Positions 11,630-23,330 of a stretch of DNA of 64,000 nucleotides are shown here, in pieces; position 1 is the first letter of the stretch; each line of letters begins with the position of its first letter. The DNA lies in assembly GCA_027924585.1 (NCBI GenBank), contig BSBM01000779.1:16784001-16848000 (forward strand), read 5' to 3'. A model generated the notes under the pieces. The model made no database searches. It was given only the letters and a program-made list of their open reading frames with translations, and was not told the DNA's origin. A program made the translations under genes and the position numbers. The stretch comes from Larix kaempferi (Eukaryota > Streptophyta > Pinopsida > Pinales > Pinaceae).

Positions 11630-12085
11630 CATTGGAGAGCGGAGGTGGGGGAGGGAGGTGCGGGATTGGAGGTGGGGGAAGGTGGTGAGGAGGCGAAGGT
11701 GTGGTAGGGTAGCGGAGGGTGGTGGGGGAGGTGGATGGTGCTGGCGTAGGTGGCATTGGGGGGGTGGTATCGGGGCAGGTGGTAGGGGAGCTGAGGAGGG
11801 GGGTATGGGAGGTGGTATCGGGGCAGGTGGTAGGGTAGCAGAGGACGGGGGGGTAGGGGAGGTATCGGGGCAGGTGGTAGGGTAGCTGCGGAGTGGGGGG
11901 TAGGGGAGATGGTGGTGCAGGGGGGGTGGTATCGGGGCAGGTGGTAGGGTAGCTGCGGAGGGGGGGGGCAGGGGGGGTGGTATCGGGGCAGGTGGTAGGG
12001 TAGCTGCGGAGGGGGGGCAGGGGGGGGTGGTATCGGGGCAGGTGGTAGGGGAGCGAAGAAGGGGGGGCAGGGGGGGTGGTATAGG
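11630..12085. repeat. G-rich degenerate tandem repeat
   Basis: The plus strand is almost all G, T and A. The core ATCGGGGCAGGTGGTAGG occurs six times between about 11,768 and 12,050, spaced roughly 45-70 bp and separated by G-runs of 6-9. Many adjacent G-runs could fold as G-quadruplexes. The minus strand gives a long Pro/Thr-rich open frame that is explained by the repeat. Confidence 0.85.
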
Positions 12086-12200
12086 TTAATTTCCAGGATT
12101 CACTAATCAATTCTCCTTTTAAACACCTCAGCCTGAATGTTAGATCTGTTAAAATGATCTGGAACCCCTTCAATTCAACTGTTTATTTCATTCCTTGCAG

Positions 12201-12691
12201 TCGGGGAGAAGCCCTTTGTGTTTTCAGGATGTTGATACTCTCGGGGGAGAAGCCCTTTGTGTTTTCAGGATGTTGATACTCTCGGGGGAGAAGCCCTTTG
12301 TGTTTTCAGGATGTTGATACTCTCGGGAGAGAAGCCCTTTGTGTTTTCAGGATGTTGATACTCTCGGGGGAGAAGCCCTTTGTGTTTTCAGGATGTTGAT
12401 ACTCTCGGGGGAGAAGCCCTTTGTGTTTTCAGGATGTTGATACTCTCGGGGGAGAAGCCCTTTGTGTTTTCAGGATGTTGATACTCTCGGGGGAGAAGCC
12501 CTTTGTGTTTTCAGGATGTTGATACTCTCGGGGGAGAAGCCCTTTGTGTTTTCAGGATGTTGATACTCTCGGGGGAGAAGCCCTTTGTGTTTTCAGGATG
12601 TTGATACTCTCGGGGGAGAAGCCCTTTGTGTTTTCAGGATGTTGATACTCTCGGGGGAGAAGCCCTTTGTGTTTTCAGGATGTTGATACTC
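12201..12691. repeat. 41-bp minisatellite, 12 tandem units
   Basis: The first unit (12201-12240) is 40 bp, with one G fewer. Eleven 41-bp units follow from 12241 to 12691, then a partial TCGGG. The units are identical as far as I can read, except one G-to-A change in the unit at 12323. Each unit contains GTGTTTTCAGG, a splice-acceptor-like sequence, and CTTGCAG precedes the first unit. Because 41 is not a multiple of three and the unit carries TGA in one frame, it cannot be a long coding repeat on the plus strand. Confidence 0.97.
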
Positions 12692-13231
12692 TCGGGTTCT
12701 CCTTGTTGATTAACCCTTAAGACATCTGTAATCCGATCCTTGCTCTCTTGTTTTCTTTTCCTGTGCTTAAACTATTAAACGCCCTGATCTTATTCTGTCC
12801 AACGTTTTGATACTACCTCGTTTCATACTAAGAGCTAGATCCTCTGCCAACGCGAAGATCTTTAAATTTCTGACTGGCCGGCGCTCTTATGCCCAGATTC
12901 TGGACGGATCCGTTGTGCCTTGCAGCCTGAATACCTGTGTTTAAAAAGAAGAAAAACTCTCCATGTGCATGCCCATAGGATTGTGTTATCTTCAAATTGT
13001 GATTATCTCCAAGCACTTTGATCAGGAATGCGTGACATGTAGTCAGAATTCTTCCATGATTCTAGACCACGTTATATTCTCATCTGTGGAAGGGTTCGGC
13101 CAAATTATTCCATGCATTTCCATTTTATTTAGTGAATAATAAACTAACATTCTGACATGTTTTGGCATTGATTCGAATCGCTAAAGATGCTAATATTTTT
13201 GACATGTCTGACAGTTCATCTTAGGTTATTC
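12692..13231. other. No gene recognised; possible intron before the BTB exon
   Basis: T-rich plus-strand DNA ends in TTATTCAG at 13231, a plausible acceptor for the exon that follows. No earlier BTB/POZ exon was found here. Confidence 0.4.
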
Positions 13232-13671
13232 AGGTTCCAGTTGACTGGGATTCATTGAGAAAGCTAATGTATTTTTTATATACTGGAAAAATAAGCAGCT
13301 GCAAGACAGGATGGTTATGGAATAATAATGACGCAGAGCAACAGTTAAAGGACTTATAGGCTTACATAGAACTATCTTGGCTAGTTGAACAATGGTTCTT
13401 GGAATATTTTCCAGATGTCTACTTATCTGTTGTGCATGAGAAATTAAAACTGAACTTGCAGTTAAGTCCCAAGATAATTCAGAAAGCCACATAATGTTCT
13501 CGGTGGGCTATTGTTGAAGAAGCTGTAGAGTGTATGACCCCAACATATTCTAGGATGCGTGACAAAGTTGAGCTTGAAGAATTGGATAATATGTTGGTGG
13601 ATATTGTTAGGTTTGCTATGTGCAGCTATCTCAGGATCATAAAGCATAGAAATAAAGGTTTGTCCTTATGA
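13232..13671 (+). pseudogene. BTB/POZ-domain protein (At1g04390-like), terminal exon, with stops
   Basis: The plus frame after the acceptor-like TTATTCAG reads VPVDWDSLRKLMYFLYTGKI, then LWNNNDAEQQLKDL, a TAG (13357-13359), AYIELSWLVEQWFLEYFPDV. A TAA follows at 13492-13494, then CSRWAIVEEAVECMTPTY and LEELDNMLVDIVRFA, ending at TGA 13669-13671. This is the second half of a BTB fold and the C-terminal helical tail of the large plant BTB/POZ proteins typified by At1g04390, thought to act as substrate adaptors for Cullin-3 ubiquitin ligases. There is one frame throughout with two nonsense changes and no indels, so the lesion is fairly young or confined to stops. No ARM-like N-terminal part or first BTB half is seen. 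It could be the end of a gene whose other exons lie in unreadable DNA upstream. Confidence 0.72.
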
Positions 13672-15000
13672 ATGAAGCTTTAGAAGCACATGCTCATCTC
13701 TATAGAACCCTTTGCTGGACAGAAAAGCAGAGCCCTTGCCATGCTGAAAGGTTTCTACAATTCTAACTGGTAAGTTGTTTCTTTGAGGGAGATTTCTTGA
13801 CTAACCACTTATTCATTTTTTCCTAGGGAAATTTGATATTACTTTATATCATCTATGGTTGAATTTGTTATGGAAGCAAACTGTGAGGATACTTATATAC
13901 AACCTAAAAGACAGACCCTTTTTTGTATTTTCAATTTTCTCAAGTAGGGATGTACCTTTGGATTGTTGTGGTGCAGAAAATGTTAAGGAGATAGATACCA
14001 AAATGAAGTGGCTTCTCGTTTCTCATAAATTAGATTATGTCTAATGAGGATAACTTATGGGTTTTTTCAAATGCATAACCCTCTTTGGACAGCCATAGTG
14101 CAGAGAAATGAAATTAAGTAAACCCGTAGAAGATGTGGCCTCTTAAACAAGAGTATGTCTCCTTAATTGAATTTTACTTGTATTGCTTGAAAAGTTTTCC
14201 AAGTTTCTTGTTAGTATTGGGTGCTGAACTCAAAAGATTTTGACTGTTTGTTAATGTTGTCTTTTTTCAGATTTGAGGATAATTAATGACTGTTGGATAT
14301 TTGGAGATATTTGGGTATATTTTGCTTAAAGGTTGAATAAATGGTATTTACTCTGCCATCTATGCAGTGACGTCAACTGGTTGTGTTGTGTTTGGGCTTT
14401 AATTTCATGATGAAATATAAAAATTAACTTTTTCTATAATTGGATAAAATTGGTAGTAGGATAGTGATTATTTGTCCTTCTTAAATGAAGTTGAAGCACC
14501 TGGAATATGCTTTGAAGTGCTAAACTCAGCAGATTTTGTTGAGGTCATTACACCGTACAGTAAATATATTATTGTGTGTACTGAGGTGAAATGTGCAAGA
14601 TGATCTTTTTAAACTGGTTTCTTAATCTTCAGTGACTTGTTGCCTTATTTGATATCCTCTTGCATTTCTGGCAGCTTTACAAGCAGTTTGGTCCTTAGTC
14701 TGTCTATTCGATATCATTGTCAAGCCAAGCTTCAATCTATTTGTGCAAGCATTGCAACTTTTGTAGTAATAGGGAACTGGATTATCCACTTCAATAAAAA
14801 AAATTGAACATCATGTTGCAGACTAGCATATGAAATTGCATGATTGGGGGAGGGATGTGTTGAATGGGATGGTTTGTGAATCCTCAGCATGTTTTGTACT
14901 CTCTTAAAAATTATGGGACATCAAATCTATACTCCCTATGAATGTTGAATTTTGTACATAATACTGATATGCCTTTTTTCATAATTGTCTAAAGAAACAA
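13672..15000. other. No gene recognised; between two exon remnants
   Basis: T-rich on the plus strand, like plant intron or 3'-flank DNA. No exons of nascent polypeptide-associated complex beta or of a BTB protein could be read here. Confidence 0.4.
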
Positions 15001-15424
15001 AAATTGTGGTTAGCAATAGCAGGGTCAATCCTTGCTTCTCTAGTCAAGGCTGTGTTATTTTCTGTTATCTCTGTAATTCTCTTTCGTATAATATAAATAG
15101 CAACTATCACATTAAAATACCATATCTGTGATACAATAATATGCTGATTTAGCTGATTTAGAAGCACGGATCTCACCTTGCTGCTGAAGAAGAGGATAAT
15201 GATGCGCCGGAAAAATTGTGGTTAGCAATAGCAGGGTCAATCCTTGCTTCTCTAGTCAAGGCTGTGTTATTTTCTGTTATCTCTGTAATTCTCTTTCGTA
15301 TAATATAAATAGCAACCATCACATTAAAATACCATATCTGTGATACAATAATATGCTGATTTAGCTGATTTAGAAGCACGAATCTCACCTTGCTGCTGAA
15401 GAAGAAGATGATGATGTGCCGGAA
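15001..15424. repeat. 212-bp tandem duplication spanning intron and exon
   Basis: AAATTGTGGTTAGCAATAGC at 15001 recurs at 15213. The copies differ at only a few sites (for example T/C near 15,106 versus 15,318 and G/A near 15,169 versus 15,381). Each copy holds the 3' part of an intron, the acceptor TGATTTAG, and the start of the NAC-beta exon. Confidence 0.95.
15162..15210 (+). pseudogene. Partial first copy of the NAC-beta terminal exon
   Basis: This is the upstream copy made by the 212-bp duplication. It reads KHGSHLAAEEEDNDAPE and then runs straight into duplicated intron DNA, so it lacks the exon end. It has substitutions relative to the complete copy (E to G, D to N, V to A) and has the same acceptor-like TGATTTAG. 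It is most likely a dead by-product of the duplication. Confidence 0.75.
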
Positions 15425-15478
15425 CTTGTCGAAGGAGAGACCTTTCAGGAAGCAGCTAAGCAAGAATCCTCTGCCTAA
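15374..15478 (+). pseudogene. Terminal exon of nascent polypeptide-associated complex subunit beta (BTF3-like)
   Basis: After the acceptor-like TGATTTAG the frame reads KHESHLAAEEEDDDVPEL, then VEGETFQEAAKQESSA and TAA at 15476-15478: 34 residues. The acidic run followed by VPELVxGETFExAA is the conserved C-terminus of plant NAC-beta/BTF3, a ribosome-bound chaperone subunit that pairs with NAC-alpha to shield nascent chains. This exon itself is open and in good condition. I could not find the NAC fold exons (the RRKKKxVHK and IPAIEEVNIF region) upstream in the window. It is therefore either a fragment or the end of a gene with very long introns; I score it as a likely fragment. Confidence 0.75.
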
Positions 15479-16393
15479 TCGAGTTGAGCATTTAGAAACT
15501 AAGGGAAGTTAAGGGGATCACTTGATAATTGGTTTTGAATGTAATATTAGTTAATTACTATACTGTATTTTACTGTTAAGTCAAACCAACAGGGCATCTT
15601 GTTATTATGATACAGTTCAAATTTTGTTTTTCATTTCCTGTTGTTGCATAAATTTTTCTTCGTGCAAGTAGATTCATTTGAATGTGAGATTGGTTTGAGT
15701 TATTATTATGTTTTAAGGACAGGAATGCACAAAAGGACGAGCATGTGCTAAAAGAAAAAAAATGAATATTACAAAGTCATGAAATTTCAAAATTTTTCTT
15801 TTGTTCTTTAATTATAAATTATAAATGGAAGCCCAAAGGTCTAGGAAGTTGGAAGGTAAAAAGTCACAAGGCCTAGGCCTATATATTTTACTATAAAGGG
15901 CCTTTTATCATTGTATACTTGTGAACTCATTCTAAGCATTCAATATAGCGGAAGTATATTTGTGAGCGATACTTGGAGTCATCGTGTGAATTTTCTTTGA
16001 TTCATTTCAAGCTTTTCATGGCAGTGTGTATTGGTTTCATAGCGTGCTTCTGAGTCGATGTGGGCTACCCCTTTGATCTTAAGAAGTTATGATGCTAATA
16101 CTTCCTTGGTTTGTTTGCCGATCGAGCTGAGAGCCTTTCATTTATTGAGCACTTGTTGTGTAATTGTTTACAATTAGATATCTTTATGAATGGGATGGAG
16201 TTCATATGTTCTATAGTTTGTGAATGTTGAATGTGAGATTGCTTTGAGTTATTATTATGCAAAAACATAGGATTTGCTGAAATTGTATATTTGTTTGACT
16301 TTCAGATGCTACCATGTGAAGGTTTTGTCACCTTCCAGTGTATGGTTAAAATGTTGGAGTGCAAACAATGCACACCCAATTAGTTGCATCTTG
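15479..16393. other. No gene recognised; possible LTR-like segment
   Basis: About 15,830-16,090 has an LTR-like look: TATATATTTTACTATAAAGG followed by a stretch rich in TTGTGAACTCATTC-type words. No paired copy, TG/CA ends or primer site were found, so I do not call an element. Confidence 0.3.
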
Positions 16394-16637
16394 CTTGGAT
16401 CGTGTGATTGATTGCATTTTTTGGTATTATATTTTTTTGCTTGTCTGTAATGTTTCAAGGGGAATTCTTATTCATTTCATCAATCAGGTTCCATTGTCTC
16501 TTTGCATTCTCTGGGCTTGGATCGTGTATTGGATTGCATTTTTTGGTATTATATTTTTTTGCTTGTCTGTAATGTTTCAAGATGAATTCTTATTTATTTC
16601 ATCAATCAGGTTCCATTGTCTCTTTGCATTCTCTGGG
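16394..16637. repeat. 122-bp tandem duplication
   Basis: CTTGGATCGTGT at 16394 recurs at 16516, and both copies end in TTTGCATTCTCTGGG. They differ by only a handful of bases. Open frames across it are repeats of each other and show no family motif. Confidence 0.93.
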
Positions 16638-17542
16638 AAGGTATGTCCTCTATTCCTATAGAATGGGTTATTTTCTCTTTCCAGAATGTCTTTGAACTAT
16701 TCTTCTCTTATTATTAAAGTTGACCCTTGAGTGTTGGGGTTGTCCTATCTAAGGAGTTTGTCAATAATATTCATCTTCCCTTTTCCATGCTCTAAGATCC
16801 ACCTCCACATCTTGGGCATACATTAAAACCTGGAATTCTTTATCAATTCTCTTCAAAAACTTATCCCAAGTAACCCTATGTTTGTCTTACTAGGGATCAT
16901 GCTGTTGGATTTCCTCTTTTTAAGTTTGGGGGGCATTCAATGCATTATGGAGGATGGCTCAGAAGATAAGAACTTGAAGTGGGTTTAAAATGAGTTAAGC
17001 TGCATTCAAAATTATTTTGAAATGAGCCCTTTCAGAGAATTATGATTTTACCGCATCTTTGAGTTATTTGCATATTGTGACGATTACTCTTCTTCATGTC
17101 AACGTGCTCAACTATTTTGAAAAGGCCATCATTCCTTGATTTTATTGTCAACATCTTGTTATGGATTGGCATTTCAATTACCCCAAACTTATATTTCAGT
17201 TGACCCCATTCGATACAATACATAACTATTGTCAGGTTTTATAAGAATGCTTGGGGCATAGAATGGTAACAGTGTTGGCCAACCATATAATGTTATGTTT
17301 AACATCATACTTAAATCATGCAATGACTAAATTCAAAGAGATTAGAAGTGATACCTACTAGACTTGATAAATGAGATTTTATATGATGAAAATTTGTTGA
17401 GAACTCCTTATCTTGAGAGGTAGCATGAATGTAGGAAAGTTTCCAATTTATTTGGTATGGTTGAGTGTAAAAATTAAGCTCCATTCTATTATTGGATTAC
17501 AGTAACCTTGTAGTAGTTGAAACTTTGTGAAGTTTGTTTTTC
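16638..17542. other. No gene recognised
   Basis: AT-rich DNA. A 63-codon minus-strand frame (17032-17223) has no recognisable motif. Confidence 0.4.
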
Positions 17543-17807
17543 TGGAAATGCACACTTACATTGAAATTTGTAGTGTTGGAAATGCATACTTGTATAGAAA
17601 TCTATATTGCTGGAAAGGCACACTGTTGTAGAAATTTATAGTTCTGGAAAAGCACACTTTTGTAGAAATCTGGTTACAGATGGAGACTTTCATAGACTCC
17701 TATAAAGTCTTTGTGTGGATTAATATGTTCATGATGAAATCTGGTTACAGGTGGAGACTTTCATAGACTCCTATAAAAGTCTTTGTATGGATTAATATGT
17801 TCATGAC
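17543..17807. repeat. 34-bp repeat (4 units) followed by a 72-bp duplication
   Basis: Units beginning TGGAAA(T/G/A)GCA lie at 17543, 17577, 17611 and 17645, diverged from one another. The last runs into a 72-bp tandem duplication: GAAATCTGGTTACAG occurs at 17664 and 17736, and these copies are nearly identical. Confidence 0.88.
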
Positions 17808-19530
17808 GATTGGGGAAGGGTATACTATATGATGGTATTTATGGGTGAATGGGAAATTGGAGGGTGGGAATAGATGTAACATGGTTAATAAATGATATTA
17901 TGGATGTAGGAAATGAATATATGTAGGGAATTGATGGAAGGAATCATGTGGTGAATGTAGGGTAATATGAAATTTTGGATTCAAGTGGTCATATAGTCAA
18001 TATGTTGAATAACTTAAAAATTAAGTTCACCTTTGTCTTGTGTTTTCATATGATTGCATAAGGTGACAATAGTTCAAGTTGAGTATCTTAATGTTGGATA
18101 TTGATTGTAAAGAGCTAGAGATATATGGTATGAACACAAACTCTTTCTTTCTTTTTATTTATTTATTATTATTCTATTTTTTCTCTCAGATCCCAAATAC
18201 CATTCTTGGTTTTCACTTGTGCTCTGCTTCATGGTTCATTAGAGAGGTTTTCACCATGATTAGGACTGGTCTTAGAAGAGGTTTCCAAGCCAAAAAATGT
18301 CCTAGATTTCATTATAAGATTTTTTCAGTTACAATGTTTTTTCTATTTTTATTGAGATGGTTATTACTTCCATATTGATGGTAGGAATGCCATCAATCAC
18401 AATGAGTTGTTGTTGTGCTTGAAAAAGTCACATGCTTTATTGTTGTTGGATTTGTGTCGACATATACCTTCCATGATAAGTGAATAAAAATTTTGAAATT
18501 ATGATGAGGGTGTTGCATAGTAATTCCTATGTATGCTCAACAAATTTGTGACCATCATGATAACAATAGAATGAGATAAATCTTGAAACTGTAATCTTGT
18601 TGTATTCTGAAACTATAATTCTACTTCTTATATTTGTTTTTGAAGTTCACATCATGGATTTGATTGTTTAGACTTATGATGAAATCTTGTCAAAAATGTT
18701 TTGTATTGTTTCTTTTTGAGTATATATTTGCCAATGCTAGTGAAGAGAGTGTTTGTTGGTATTCAAAATTTGATGTATATGATAAGCCTTGAGAATAGAA
18801 CCAGTGCAATTTGGAATTATGTTTACAACTTTCTTGTTGAAGAAGATTTGCTAATTTTAATGCCACAGTATATGCATTTCTATATGCATTTTTGTGATTT
18901 GAATTTGATATGTTCACAAAATTGAACTTGAGAACGTGGTTTAACCATCATACAAATCTTTAGAGGAAGACTCTTAATATACTATTTTTATCCTTTGTTG
19001 AAGATACCGATGTACCTTGAAATTATATGTGTTCAGTTTGAATAGACCTCGAAAAGGCATGATCTTATACACGGCTACTTGTAGTTAATATTGTTTCTTT
19101 CATTTTAGAATATACCACAAGGCACTACCTTAAGACATTGCTATGCATTTGTAAGCCAAAATAGGAGTTGCCAACTCATTATTTTCTTGGTATGCATTTG
19201 CACAATACCTTTCCCTATTTGTTGCATATTCTTGTAAGATGAGAGAGCTAGATTAGCCTCTTAAGACTAAATTAGTGAAGGGTTGATTTGGGACATATGG
19301 CTAGAGACATTCTTTATATTTGAAAATTGCAGTGAAATATGTGCTATCATGAATGAATAATTGGTTGGGTATAAACAATGATGTGCTAATTTTGACTAGA
19401 GTTGAAAACAATGATGTGGTCTAATTTTGGGTAGGTTAGAAAGGCTAGAGTCGAAATAGGCTCATCAATATCTTAGATGATGGAAAGAATTAACGCACTC
19501 CTTTCCTCATTTGACATAATTGAGTTGATG
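17808..19530. other. No gene recognised
   Basis: AT-rich DNA with scattered short frames and no motif. A 99-codon plus-strand frame (18079-18378) is hydrophobic and T-rich, which the base composition explains. Confidence 0.4.
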
Positions 19531-19792
19531 AGCATGCAAAACAAAGGCAGATGGTTTGACTAATGTAGAAGTGTATTTGGGTATAGGGGTATTAATTAAA
19601 AATGGGGGTGACCTTGAAATTTTATTAATCCCATAGGAACTGTTTCAACACAAATCATTGAAGCATGCGAAACATAGGCAGATGGTTTGACTAATGTAGA
19701 AGTGTATTTGGATATAGGGGTATTAATTAAAAAAGGGGGTGACCTTGAAATTTTATTAATTCCATAGGAACTTTTTCAACACAAATCATTGA
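19531..19792. repeat. 131-bp tandem duplication
   Basis: AGCATGC(A/G)AAACA at 19531 and 19662 begins two copies that differ at roughly ten sites. The shared core includes GATGGTTTGACTAATGTAGA. Confidence 0.93.
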
Positions 19793-20777
19793 AGTCCTTG
19801 CATAGCATGGGTTGGTAATAACCAGAGATTTGTCCTTGGAGAGGGGTTCAATATGGATCCTCAACTCCCTTTCAAACCCTCATATAATTTTGACACTCAA
19901 AACTTCAATGGTTTGGCTGGAGCCTTAAGTTGATAAGATTTTTCAATCCAGGTGGGATTTTTTATAGGTAGGGTCACTATGGTTGTCGGATGCTAGTGAA
20001 GGTTCAATTTGACTTTTTTCCCTTGGTGTGTTTCATTTCTTCAATGTCTAGTCTATGTGATGGAAAAACCTTTGACAAGTTCTGCATCAATTATGGTTTT
20101 GGCTTTCTTTGGAAGACAGTGTGCTTCATTGGTTCCTTCAAGCAATGCAATAAATAGTTGTTAATCTATGGTAGCAATTAATGGTTGGGTTTCTTGGATT
20201 ACCTATGTGTAGGCTTATCATGGTTTATTCTAATTCACTTGGGAGTTGTGCTAGCAATGGGGTTCATGCGATCTGAAAGGTTTTGAGGTAGTTGGCTAGC
20301 CTATTGGATGGCATGCATAAGGCAATTTCTTATCTTAGTACTTAGATTAGAGTCCATTAAAGAAGCATGAAGACCTAGAAGTAGAAATCAGTGAGCAAAA
20401 ATAGAGAATTCATAATCCAATGTGACATGGATATGTAATATAACATAATTTTGGGGCCCCACCCATAGATCACAATTACTAGTGGGGCATCCATGTTTAT
20501 CCATAAGCTCGGTAAATGAGATTTGGGTTGAAGATATTACGGTATGACAACTTGGAAAGGAATTGGAGAAAATTATCAAGTGGAGCAAGGAATTGCAAGT
20601 CCAAGGCTTGAAGACATTACAACGGAGGAAGCCCAACACATACATGTTTTTACTCACGGTTAATAGGTCCAATGTATTGTCTTTGTATTTTGATATGCAG
20701 ATAGTTTAATAGGACTTATAACTGTAGGTGTTTTTGAACAAAATAGGCAATAAGCATAGCCAATGTAATCCATGCTT
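19793..20777 (+). other. No clear gene; faint gag-like reading
   Basis: A plus frame near 20,110 reads LEDSVLHWFLQAMQ, reminiscent of the (G/E)DAxxWF segment of gypsy gag proteins. The region before it (FDTQNFNGLAG, near 19,898) could be the start of the same domain. Stops are frequent and no zinc knuckle is seen, so this is only a hint. Confidence 0.25.
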
Positions 20778-21190
20778 GGATAAAGTTTTGTTGTTTCGTA
20801 GAACTCTAGTTATGGATAAAGTTTTGTTGTTTCGTAGAACTCAAGTTATGATATTGTCATTCTCTCTCTCTCTCTCTCTCTCTCTTATTGTGGACAATGC
20901 AATCCATGGTGGGATAAAGTTCTATTGTTTCTTAGAACTCTAGTTATGATATTGTCATTTTCTCTCTCTCTCTCTCTCACATTGTTCTTGTGGAAAAATA
21001 AAGACATTGCCAATACTCAAGAATATGTCAGTAAGCAACACAATCACTTAAGTGGGGCCCAATCGTTTGGAATAGTGGGTGACTCTCTCTCTGTCTAATT
21101 GTTCTTGTAGGAAAAAAAGACATTGCGAATACTCAAGAATGTGTTACTAAAAAACACAATCACTTAAGTGGGGCTAGTCTTTTGGAGTAG
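20778..21190. repeat. Composite repeat with CT microsatellites
   Basis: A 36-bp unit (GGATAAAGTTTTGTTGTTTC...) lies in tandem at 20778 and 20814, with a diverged third copy near 20,911. CT dinucleotide runs sit at 20861-20885 and about 20,961-20,979. A longer module (AAAGACATTGC(C/G)AATACTCAAGAAT...TTAAGTGGGGC) occurs at about 21,000 and 21,117. Confidence 0.85.
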
Positions 21191-22760
21191 TGGGAAAATA
21201 ATGCTTGAATAACCAACTAGAAGAGAATTGGGAGTATTTGAGGCATCGATTTTCAACAAACAAATAGGAATAATAATGTATTTGTAAGATAATGCATAAG
21301 AGTTGTGCACACCACCCTTCAATTATCTAGAGCCAATCAAGATTTCATATCAACCAAATAAATCACAACATTTTCTATGCCATAACTTACACATTATTTT
21401 TCGTTCTCATAAAATCATGCCCTTCAAACTTTTCCACAAAGTGCTCCTCAATAGCTAAAGTAGGTAGATAGCTTGAAGTTTGAAAATTAAAATCTAAAGC
21501 AAACTATTGATATATTAAAGAATATAAATCTAAACTCAATTCTTCAATGTTGATTACAATTTTTTACTTTTTTCGTTGTTGCTCTAGTGTAACATTTCAC
21601 CTCCGATTTTAAGGCTCCAACACCATGGTTGTGCTTGTGTTAGAAGAAGAAACAGACTTTCAAACTAAGAATCACAAAGGTTGTCAATAACATTGATATA
21701 ATTGCATTGGGAAATACAATGTTGCTTTCGAGCAAAATAATAACCTCACATTTGATTGGAATACACATTTGTTTATTTTTTGTGAAGAATAACACCATAA
21801 AATACACAAATGCAATGAGAGGAAACAAAATATTACAATTGTGACTCAATTAAAACATGTGGTTCTCGCAATAAAATCTTATACCAACCCTAAATTGAGA
21901 ATGAGAAGCTAGGATTACACTATCATTCTATTTTTAACATCGACACTAGGGAAACACAAAATCCTTTAATACATCTTCGTGATTATTTATCCGAAGGATC
22001 TAAACTATGTTTTTTGTTAAAACATAAATTATAAAACCTTAAACAACTACATTGCTGCATTAGGAAAGAACCTATCCAGCAAAGTGTACAAACCAGCCCT
22101 AAGCAGAAAATCTCCACTATAAGTAGAAGGAAATGATGAACCATAAGAAAAAATGTGGTCTCACTTTTTGTTTTTCAAGCTTCCTTAATTCCTCATAAAT
22201 GATAGAGGTATGACATCATACTTGTTCAGATTTCACTTTACATATTTTAAGACAACAATCACAATACTCATAATATATTGGAAAAATTAATAATGTTTCA
22301 ATCAATGAATTCTTCCAAAAAGAGTAATGGGAAGCAAAAATACAAAAACCTAGAGCTTTCTGTTCCACTGTGTATATTGTTCATCTTTAACTAATAATTA
22401 ATAGACCATTGCTTGAAATTTTCATTTCATAAACATTAAATAAATTCAGAATGAGATCAAAATAACAAATTGAATAAGGAGAACCTATGTCTTATGCAAT
22501 AAAAGAGCATGCTCTAATTCATCCAACACAAAAAAACAATAGACTACAAAAATCTCTACAAATGAGAAAGTTCATATGCTCATAAAACAATTATGTGATG
22601 GTTACATGCTTATAAACCTGCACGGAAGGTGACATATATAACTGGTTATTTGGGAAAACGATACCTTAGAGATGAAAGGAAACAATGACAAATCACACAA
22701 TCCCCACGTCAACGAGAGACATTGATTCAACATATGTTACAAAAGGATTTATATGAATCT
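21191..22760. other. No gene recognised
   Basis: AT-rich, no motifs found on either strand. Confidence 0.4.
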
Positions 22761-23330
22761 AGAACAATTAATGATCTTTGTTGTATTAAAAATCTTATAA
22801 AAATAGGCTTCGTAAAGGTAATCTTGGTTGCAAATTCTACTCTCATGATGTCATGGTATAATCACTATGCATTTGGGGAAAATTGACAGGACAAATAAAG
22901 GTCATGTACAATCCAAATGAATGTGCTTTGTAATTATTTATCTTGATGCATTTCCATTGACTTCTTGCACGAAGGCATTTCAACAATTAGTGATCTTTGT
23001 TGTTTTTAGAAATCTTATAAAAATGGCTTTATAAAGGTCATCTTAGTTGCAAATTCTACTCTCGTGATCGTCATGGTATAACAAGTATGCATTTGGGGAG
23101 TATTGAGAGGACAAATAAACATCACATACAATCCAAATGCATGAGTTTCATAATTTTTTATCTTGACGTATTTTTATTGATTTATTGCATGAAGGCATTT
23201 TTGTTGTAGGGGAGTATTGAGGGGACAAATAAAGGTCACATACAACCCAAATGAATGCATTTCACAATTATTATCTTGATGTATTTTTATTGATTTATTG
23301 CATTAAGGCATTTTTGTTGTAGATGGAGTA
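22761..23330. repeat. Threefold repeat of about 220 bp, third copy partial
   Basis: AACAATTA(A/G)TGATCTTTGTTGT starts copies at about 22,763 and 22,982. The later part (GGGGAGTATTGAG(A/G)GGACAAATAAA...CATACAA(T/C)CCAAATG) occurs in both, and again without its first half at about 23,211. Confidence 0.85.

Noticed and set aside
11571-12173. 200-codon Pro/Thr-rich minus-strand open frame
   Set aside because: It is the complement of the G-rich tandem repeat; repeat structure, not selection, keeps it open.
12201-12691. Regular 41-bp repeats as a CRISPR array
   Set aside because: Units abut directly with no spacers, there are no cas genes, and the context is plant nuclear DNA.
15830-16090. LTR between NAC-beta exon and the 122-bp repeat
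   Set aside because: TATA-like sequence only; no TG/CA ends, primer site or second copy.
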